Source: Lineolata rhizophorae (taxonomy: Eukaryota > Ascomycota > Dothideomycetes > Lineolatales > Lineolataceae). From it: a stretch of 64,000 bases of DNA. Below the pieces are notes generated by a model. That model was not told the origin of the DNA. It saw only the letters and a list, made by a program, of their open reading frames with translations, and did not search any database. The position numbers and the translations under genes were made by a program. Numbering within the stretch: position 1 is the first letter of the stretch; each line of letters starts with the position of its first letter. Shown one piece after another: positions 56,401-64,000 of the stretch. The DNA lies in assembly GCA_010093515.1 (NCBI GenBank), contig MU001698.1:248001-312000 (forward strand). Direction: 5' to 3'.

Positions 56401-56855
56401 GGCGGCATCTCGAGCCCCGTCATCTCGCCCGCCGTCGGCGAGTACTCGACGCTGCTGCAGGGGCTCATCCTGCTGGGCATGCGCCAGCTCAAGGCGCAGA
56501 ATTGCAGCGCCTGCGTTTTGGATTACGTGAGTTCTGCGCCCGTCTCGTTTCCTTGCGGCTATTTCATCTTCATCGAAGTTATCGTTCCAATGCGCAGAGC
56601 ATAGTTTCCCTACTCCCCTTTTCCTTCTCAGTCGAAGTTCAAGGTCATTAACCGTTCGCGACGGCTGCCACGGCCGTTGTGGCTCCAAAAAAAAGAAATA
56701 GTATGCAGGAGTCTGAACTGAATAATAACTCTGTGTTGCAGATGGACGGCGACGGCAACATCGACGCCCTCTCGGCCATGGGCTTCGAGGTGCTGCACAA
56801 CTTCGAGGAGGTCAGCTGCGACGCCGCGACGTGGACCATGGTGCCACCGTCGTAG
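53447..56855 (+). CDS. GH3 domain - GNAT acetyltransferase fusion (Nag3-like)
   Basis: Proposed exons 53447-53499, 53641-53647 (7 nt), 53716-53827, 54008-56526 and 56742-56855 give 934 residues. The spliced N-terminus reads DDLDKTLGQLFMMGFDGTT, then LLTAKNLKSAEDTTKL across the next junction. A GH3 (NagZ-like) domain occupies about 18-340, with CIGVDQENGGVNSL, GKHFPSYGN at about 187-195 and VVVSECLEMEAL near 275. A middle domain follows (LLLLTPLVKPLA, DANRNLYQQGF). The last third (about 636-934) contains GNAT-type acetyltransferase sequence (GTGAIGALFVDPARRKLSIG, MGFEVLHNFEEVSC). In Trichoderma the corresponding gene nag3 belongs to the GlcNAc cluster. The role may be turnover of GlcNAc conjugates; enzyme activity is uncertain because catalytic motifs differ from NagZ. 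No signal peptide is present, suggesting a cytosolic protein. Confidence 0.8.
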
Positions 56856-58552
56856 CTTCCCGCATTAGGGAAGAGGCAAGGGCGAGGAGGGGGGGGGGGC
56901 CGCTTGACGATTCGCCGAAATGGGACCGGAGAGGGGAGGGGAGGGGAGGGTAGGAGATGGGGTTGGCCCGGGCGTGGGGTGCGTTCGGTTGGGAGGGGGA
57001 GCGAGCATGAATCTGGACCATGGATCGCGCGGTCAAGGGTCTGCTTGAAGGTGCGCGTGAAGGGCAAGGAAGATTCGTTTTCTTTGTTCTCGTTGGCAAG
57101 GGTTTTAGTCGCTCCGTTTTGTTCACGAGGCGGCCCGAGGGTGGTTTATCGATCTGTGGGATCTTGCCTATTTATGTAATGCGTCGATCTGATTAATGAT
57201 TAAGGCGGTAGGTAGGTAGATTGGAAGGAAGGCACGGGGCAGGGGGGAAAGGAAGGAATAATGGCGGCGGTGGGACCACCATGGCGTTTTGGCGAAGAGA
57301 CCCGGAGCGCGGTGAGGTGCTTGGACCCGTCTCGTGATGATAAACTTCCGGCTTGGCGTATATATTGGGCCGCGCATTTTTGGGGGTACCCTGGGATCCG
57401 TCGAGCGGGTAGGGTTCCCGCGCCAGCGGCTGGTAGCTAGGGTAGGTATCTACATAGGTATGCCATCTATCAAATCGACTTACGTATCTGGTACCTACCA
57501 ACCTACGTCCTCCATCAGGCGCCGCGTTGCTCGCCTTTCTGCTCGAAACGCGCACAGGGGCCATCGTTCGACATGAAGGAGATCGTGGACAGATTGGCTG
57601 TTTCGATTAGGTGCTACATACGGTCTGGTCTGTCCGTCACCGGCTCGCCGGCTCCGCGTGGGCAGTTAGTCGTTTCGGCCTTCCCATGTCCCTTGAAATG
57701 CGGACAGCGTCGTTTCGACAACCGTGGCGACCGCGTCGAGTGCAGCTTTCGTACGGGGAGGCGGCCGCAAATGGCGAATCGTATGCTCGGTGGTGGAATT
57801 GTTTATCTAGCCTTTTTTTTTCCCCTCAGGAATTCCCCTGATTCAGCTTTGGCCCGTATACGGCAGACCAGGGTGACGAGAGGCTATGATTCAGGATGAG
57901 TAATCCCAAACCGTTCGTCTCGCAGACGTTCGCGTGAAATTGGCCATCGCACCATGCGTGCTGCTGCATAGCCATCTCGGGGGTTGCCGTTGTTCTAGGG
58001 GGCCAGAATTCGCGGCTGCAATTCGACGTTGAGGGGGAGATAGAGTTTCAAGTTACGGCTGGGGGTTTGCGAGTTCAAAGGCGGACGGACGCGCAAAGCA
58101 TGTCCACCCGGCGACTTTCTGGATAGTTTCTACGTAATCGGCAACTGATCGTCCGAGCGCACGTGTGTTCCTGCATCCACGTAGCGGTCTGGGAACATGA
58201 TGCCCCCTTTGGGGGGTGAGGGGGCCCTGGGCGTGGGTGGACCTTTGTGCGTGCAAAGAAGGTTTCACCGACTCGGATTTTCAGCTCTTCTTATAGGGTA
58301 CGTGCCTATGTGAGATCGCTACTAGTATGGACGAGGTAGGGCTATCTTCTCGCGACCTACCCGGGTGCCTCGCGCTAAACGGCCACTCCGTATGCAAGAG
58401 CCCTTTTATTTTCTTTTGGCTTTTAATTTGGCGGGGTCGGGAAATAAATCTATTTGCTGCGATTGCGGGACTCGTTCTTTTCGCTCAACGTCTTTCCGTC
58501 TTTTATGTCCCACCCCGCTGGCCGAGGCCGAAGCCCGGTCCGTGTACGCATC

Positions 58553-58566
58553 TACGTACGTACGTA
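58553..58566. promoter_or_regulatory. Overlapping TACGTA palindromes
   Basis: TACGTACGTACGTA contains three overlapping TACGTA hexamers. A binding function is not established. Confidence 0.4.
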
Positions 58567-58773
58567 GTAGTATGCGGGACGGGAAGGGGTCCGGAGACCG
58601 TTGGTTTGGCGGTGGGCGCGAGCTGACGACAGCGGCTGAGGGCCGAGGGCAGATCAGAGATTTTCTTCTCCTCGCTTTTCCTCCAATGACCGAGCTCCCT
58701 CGAGCGGGCGGGTGGGCTCCTGGCGCGGTGCGGGTCCGGTAGCGAGAAGCGTCGGTGAAGACTCTGGATGTGC

Positions 58774-58795
58774 GTACGTACTACGTACTACGTAC
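58774..58795. promoter_or_regulatory. Three tandem TACGTAC units
   Basis: Three 7-base units TACGTAC sit head to tail, at 58775, 58782 and 58789, spaced by 7. It is part of a wider group of TACGTA sites upstream of the Ndt80-like gene. Confidence 0.45.
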
Positions 58796-59976
58796 CGTAG
58801 TTGAAGGCCAGACGGAGAGGTTCCGCGCAGGCATTCTGGCATGGGCCGGCGGACCAACCACGCCCCGCCCCGCCGCTTCTCGAACGACAGGGTACGTACC
58901 TGCCTAGTCCGGCAAGGCCAGCTGCTTGGGACCCGGCGGGCAAACCATGGGGCCTGGGCCCGACGCCCCTCAAAAGAGTCGGGACCAGGATGGTGGTGAC
59001 TACCTAGTGAGGAGACCGGCGCCGTCCCCATGGCCCTGTGGCCGGGGGTGTTGGCCGCCAAGTCGTCCGCCGTCGAAAAGTCAAAACTTACCTAGGCCCG
59101 GTCGGTCGGCGGGAGAGACCTATCCACTGGGTGGAAGGCTTGGGCCGGCTGCTGCTGCGTAGGCAGGCAGGTACCCAGGCAAGGTGGAGGGCAAGCCACA
59201 CCCACTCGGCATGCGCGATGGCGGGTGGCCCAACGGGCGGGTCTTTCGAGATGGGCGACGGACGATTGGCGGCGCCCGCGGCCGGTCCCAGCCCCGGCCG
59301 CCAGGAAAAGCCGCTAAGGCAAGATGCGGCGGCGGTGGCGGCGGGCGCCGCCGTCGAAAACGCTAGAAGCCTTCCCGTCTGGTCCTGGCGCCGGCGCCGG
59401 CGGCTTCGACGAGGTTTCTAGAGCGTGTGTGTGCCAAGGCCCGGCGTCATCGTTGACCATGGATCCCCGTCCCGATTCCGTGAGCTCGTCTGCCCTCTTC
59501 ACTATACCGGTAGGCACTTCTCACTCTCGAGTCTTAGGGTGCTCTGCATGATTCCCCGCTTTACATCTTCCAAACTTATGCGCGCAAAGAAACCAGCCTG
59601 TGTCAGTCGCCGCCGCGTGGCAGCCCAACCGACAAGGACTCATTGTCGAGCAACTGCCTAGGTACGTAATTCCGCCCCGGTTCAGCTCGAGATTTTCCGG
59701 GGACGAGCCTACCGTGTCTGATTGGCCCATCCAGTCCCCATCAACCCTCTCGTCTCCGCCTTTCCCGTCGCCCTCCCGGTTGTTCTTGCAAATAGCAACG
59801 AGCAAATCTCATCCCTCTTCTTCCCCGCAGGCGCTAGCGGTTCCGCGCGCTCGCCGTGAGCCAAGGCCCCGCCGCTCGATGGCGCGCACCGCACCGCGGC
59901 TGATCCACACAACCCACACGAGAGGAAAAAAAAAATAATAATGAAAGCCCGACAGTTGCCGGATCGCCCCGCCGAG

Positions 59977-59995
59977 AAGCAAGCAAGCAAGCAAG
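59977..59995. repeat. AAGC tetranucleotide repeat
   Basis: About five tandem AAGC units lie in the gene-free region. Confidence 0.8.
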
Positions 59996-61980
59996 CCACG
60001 CCATTTGTCTCGCGGCTGCAAGCGGGCTGCGAGCGGGGCAGGGGAGCGGACGGGCGCTCCGGAAGCTGGGTACTGGCTTCGCGCGTACGTACGGTCTCCG
60101 TTTGTTTTTGACTTTTTTGCATGTGCCGGGGCTCTGGGACGTTGGATGGTCACGGTACCATTGGGCGCGCGCAGCGCCGGCTTAGCGTCTTCCATGAGCA
60201 AGCAGCTGTAGGCGGCAGGCATGTAGCAGCAGCTGGCGGGCGATCGGCGCGGGAGGTGAGCGGAATGCTAAGTGCGCACGGGCTTTGGGGGTCGTGTCAT
60301 CTCTTTCACCGTCTCGCCGTGCTGCCTCCCATCCTGTCCGCTCGAGATGCTCTCTCTGTCCGGGGAGAGGGTCGAGCGTGAGGAGGCCAACCTTTTATGT
60401 ATTGCTTACTGTGCCTTGTTCTATCGGCATGGGAACTTGCCAGGTTCGGGGACTCGGCTGGGGGCGCGCGCGCGCGCGCTGAGCCGCGGCGCCAGTCGCC
60501 ACGAGAACCGGGCGCGGAGGTGTGTTCTCGGAGAAGTACCGTGTACATCAGATCCCAGCGGTGGAGAGAGCGCGTCCTCCCCGGCCCCAGTCCAGGGCCC
60601 CAGCGCCAGCAGCGCACTCTTTCGTCAAAACGCAGAAAACGCTCTCCGTCCTGCCGGCAAAGCACGCCGCCGTTCTGGGCGCCACGGGGCCTGCCTCTCT
60701 CTCCCGTCGTCCCAGTCCCGTCTTCCCTGCCCGCTGCACCTGACAGCTTCGGGGAGGGCCCCAAGTCGCACAGGCTTGTCACCACGGCAGCGGCAGCACC
60801 GCCTCCCAGGATCCCTCCCAATCGCCCGCCGCGCAGGTGAGCAGCAGGCGGCGGCGAGCAGTCGGCGGCGGCCCTGCGCGCGCTGCTTTTATTAGCCCGC
60901 CCGGGTCCCGCGCGGCCGCGATAAACCTCCCACCTCCCCCCCCGACGATTTCGCCGTACGCCCGCCGACTTGCCCCCCCGACCCGGCCGGCACGCCAGGC
61001 AAAGAAGAAAAAGGCCCCGGGCCCGCGCGAAGAAGCGCCCGGCGAGCGCGCGACGAAGCAGCGGCCGAAGCAGCGCGGCCGGCGCGCCCAGAAGCACGGG
61101 ATCCCGCCGTCCACCAGCCCGCCAACCGGCCGGCCCAAAGCAGAAGGCCCAACCCGCTCCAGGCTAGCGCGGCGTGGCTCGCGCGGCTGTTCGAGGACCG
61201 GGGGCGCGCAATATAATCTCTTGCGCCCTACCTTCTTCTATTGCTCGCTATTCCGATACTATTCTCGCTATTCTCCACCGTGTCCCTGCCCGCGGCCCGC
61301 CCTGCGCCAACCTAACCCGCGGCCCTCGCCGCGCCCTTCTCTTCTTCCCAACCTACGTCCGCATCGGAGAAAACGCCACAAAAGCGCGCGCGCGCGCGCA
61401 CACGACTCGCCGTCCATCAAAACCCCCAACCTGCTGAGCAATTCTCGTCCACATCGCGGCGACGACATCAAACTGTAATTGCGCAGCTTGTCGCCTTGGC
61501 CGCCGCCGCCCAGCAGCCCTCCGGAGCAAAACGCATCCGCCCGCCCCGCCCGCGCGCGCCCACCAGTAGCCGCCGCCCGCCGCCGCCGCCGCCACACCGG
61601 CACCCGTCACTAAAACCTAAAACCGCGACCACTGCCGCTCGCTCGGACGGAGCCTGAGGCTATTTTCCCGCTATCTTCTCGCTATCGCCGAAAATCCACA
61701 ATCGGACCGCACCGCAGCCAAGCACGCCTATCTATTACACCCACAGTGGTCCCCCCCTACCCCCAACCAGTCTCCTCGAACGAGTTCGCAACCGCGCACC
61801 CGACGAGCGCATGCAGCGGCGCGCCGCCCTCCGACCGCCTCGCAATCCTTCCCTCCGCACCGGGCGAGTCGTCGGTAGCAATAGCATCCACCAGCACATC
61901 TTTCGTCATCGACAGCAGAGCCGCGACCCTGACCGCAACCGCCGCGTGCTGTCCTCCCCGTGCCGCCGCCGTTCGCCACC

Positions 61981-63813
61981 ATGGACGGCTTCGACACAAT
62001 CACCATGTCGTACCTGACGGGTCCGATGGCGCCGCTCTCCAACGTTGGCGGGCCGCCGCAACCAAACGGGGGCGGCGACCCGATGAACGTGGTGCCGCAG
62101 CTGCTCCCGCCTGGGCCTCTCGACGGGCTCGACCACGGGTCCAACTTCGACGCCGAGACTTACGCTGGGTGAGTGCCCTTTTCGGTGGTCTTATTTCTGG
62201 CTATCAGCTGTGTTTGCGACGAGTATGCTTGTGTGGCAGAAGCGCGTGACTCTGCGATTAGAGCCTGCGCGGCTGGTTTGGGGTATGCCTCGTGTTCTGC
62301 GTGGTTGTGAGCTTGATCGCATCGCCATAGCTTTGCTTTGCGATAGCGCTGCGCCGCAGTTTGTCCGGGCGAGGCTGGTTCTGCTACTCCCGCCAGGGGT
62401 TACACTTGCCAGGCTCATTCTAATCGCCTTCCAACCTCGACCGTGAAAAACTTTGGGAATGGTTGATGCGGGCGCACATAAGCGATGCCAAAAAAAGAAA
62501 AAAAAGACCATGCTGACGGATTGAACAGGAGTGAAGATGCGCAATACGGCCCCCCTCAGGGTGGGTTCCAAAGCCACAACCCTCAATTAAAGCGGTATCC
62601 TAGCGCATACGACGACCCTTTCTCCGAGACGCTAAGCGGATACGAACAGCAGCTGCGTGCTGACGCCAACGGTGCGGCCGCAGATGCAGTCGAGCGCGGC
62701 GACAAGCTGCTTGGCTTCTCGCCGCCTAACATCCCGTATACCCTGCTCGATTACGCCCACATGCGGACTACCATCTCAATATCGGCCCAGCTGCACGGCA
62801 TGTTCTTTCTCGCCGAGTCGCCGTGGGCGACGGCTGGAGATGCCGGCGGACAACCTACAGAGCTGACCTGCTACCGTCGTAACCTCTTCCAGATCACGGG
62901 TAACATCACGTTACCGCGGCACCTGTCGTTCATTGCGACCGACCATAACGAGCATATCCCCATTGCGGTGTCCGAGCTTACGATATCGGCTACCGAGTCG
63001 GTGGAGGGGAACCTGGTGAAGATAATCTCGGTGCCGTGGAAGACGCCGGCGGGAGCTACCAATGCGGCCGCGCAACAGCAACAGCAGACGGAGGAGAAGA
63101 CGGAAAAGGAACCTCAGTCCATCACTCTAGACCCTTCCAGCGCGCAGGATGTCAACGACAACCTCGTTAGCATTCCCATCGTGTGGAAACGGCTACAGTT
63201 CCGCATCGCTACGGCCAACAACGGCCGCCGGAAGGAGTTGCAGCAGCACTTCGTAGTGCGCCTCAAGGTCGTTGCTACAGTACTGACAACAGGTCAGAAG
63301 ATGCCCATCTGCGAAGTTCAATCAGGACCCATCATTGTCCGTGGTCGCTCGCCTCGCAACTTCCAGTCACGTAACGACTTCCCCATTAGCGGCTCCGCGG
63401 CGTCGGCCTCGAGAGCCAAGCTGCCCGCCCAGCCATCGCGGTCATCCACGGGCGAGTCGCACCCGCGAAGCGGCCACCACGCACATCAGAAATCGACGTC
63501 TTCCGCCCACCATCAACAACAACAAACGCAACCAGACGCCTGCCCGTCGAGCAACCCCACCGTCGCCGGCAGGCAACCCGCCCCTTCTCCGCTCGACATG
63601 CCCTCGACCACCTTCTCCTTCTCCTACGACCCCGCCACTGCCGCCCCCGACCTCAACGTCTCTCCCGACTTCTTCGACTGGAAGATGATGCCCACGCCCA
63701 CGCCGGGCCCAGCCACCGCGCTCCCACCCGACACTCCGGCCAGCTACCAGCTCGGCCCGAATCCGGGCTACGCCCAGTCGAGCCCTGATCTGACGCGCAC
63801 CAGCATGCCTCCG

Positions 63814-63845
<32 letters not shown>

Positions 63846-64000
63846 CCGCCGCGCCAACATACGTCCGTTCGGCCAGCCCGGTATGATCGGCGCGCCGCAG
63901 TTCGGCGGGCCCGGTTCCGGCTTCGGCGGTGGCGACGCCGCCAGCGGCATGGCCGGCGGAGCTCCTCCCGCCGTGGGCGTCGGCAGCGCAGCCGGAGCCG
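61981..64000 (+). CDS. Ndt80/PhoG-like transcription factor, 3' part outside the window
   Basis: Two exons (61981-62168, 62529 to the window end) encode at least 553 residues; the frame stays open at 64000. The intron (GTGAGT donor, TGAACAG acceptor) is 360 nt. The Ndt80-type DNA-binding domain covers about 120-345: LLGFSPPNIPYTLLDYAHMR, ISAQLHGMFFLAESPW, ELTCYRRNLFQITGNITLPR, VWKRLQFRIATANNGRRKE, QHFVVRLKVVAT and GPIIVRGRSPRNFQSR. The rest is Ser/His/Gln/Gly-rich. Filamentous fungi have several such factors: VIB-1/XprG (protease secretion, heterokaryon incompatibility), Fsd-1, and RON1 (GlcNAc cluster regulator). Sequence alone does not let me separate VIB-1 from RON1; location beside the deacetylase and Nag3-like genes favours RON1. 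Confidence 0.82.

Larger units (their letters stand above)
56856..61980. other. Large GC-rich gene-free region before the Ndt80-like gene
   Basis: About 5.1 kb holds only overlapping low-complexity frames with no domain. It contains a dense set of TACGTA palindromes (57481-60091), an AAGC repeat and (GC)n/(CG)n runs, and ends in a long pyrimidine-rich stretch directly before the start codon at 61981. It is most simply a long promoter and leader of the Ndt80-like gene, but an unrecognised non-coding transcript could be here. Confidence 0.5.

Noticed and set aside
59977-59995. CRISPR-like or satellite array
   Set aside because: It is only a short AAGC simple repeat without spacers.
60306-61478. 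Frames of 200-260 codons in the gene-free block before the Ndt80-like gene
   Set aside because: Overlapping frames on both strands have only compositionally biased sequence with no conserved motif or consistent splice pattern.

Overview
The window looks like nuclear DNA of a filamentous ascomycete (Pezizomycotina, most likely a Sordariomycete). Genes are mostly single, lie on both strands, and are interrupted by short GT..AG introns (about 55-360 nt) with CTAAC/CTGAC-type branch sites. Coding sequence is very GC-rich, with long Ala, Gly, Ser, His and acidic low-complexity tracts. The protein families found (fungal-type DASH Duo1, Gds1-type regulator, Ndt80/PhoG-like factor, GlcNAc catabolic genes) fit this placement. 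I recognised no tRNA, rRNA, CRISPR array or intact mobile element.

Layout. 0-22.6 kb is a GC-rich block. It holds a Gds1-like winged-helix protein (+), a DUF2235 alpha/beta hydrolase (+), a very large DUF676/Rog1-like lipase (-), an Asteroid/XPG-like protein (+), a single-pass membrane protein (-), a diacylglycerol/sphingoid-base kinase-like protein with an N-myristoylation signal (+) and a short-chain dehydrogenase (-). From 22.6 to about 43 kb the intergenic DNA is clearly more AT-rich and longer. Genes there are a Pby1-like tubulin-tyrosine-ligase-domain protein (-), a Cys-rich single-pass surface protein (+), the divergent pair RNase H2 subunit B (-) / Mcm10 (+), DASH subunit Duo1 (-), an unrecognised 425-residue protein (-), a second SDR (+) and NC2-beta (+). 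From 44 to 64 kb the window is GC-rich again: the ESCRT-III protein Did2/Vps46 (+), a vacuolar Ca2+/H+ exchanger (+), N-acetylglucosamine-6-phosphate deacetylase (-), a GH3-GNAT fusion (+), a 5.1 kb gene-free stretch, and the 5' part of an Ndt80/PhoG-like transcription factor (+) that runs off the end.

Functional grouping. The deacetylase, the GH3-GNAT protein (Nag3 type) and the Ndt80-like factor (RON1 type by context) together resemble the GlcNAc catabolic cluster known from Trichoderma. Mcm10, RNase H2B and Duo1 are replication or mitosis genes, and their upstream regions carry perfect ACGCGT (MCB) motifs. The most unusual structural observations are two candidate microexons, 3 nt in the Ca2+/H+ exchanger and 7 nt in the GH3-GNAT gene, and a GH3 domain whose catalytic motifs depart from the NagZ pattern. 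I did not find a convincing wholly new biological system. All gene models were spliced by eye from conserved sites, reading frame and remembered family sequences.
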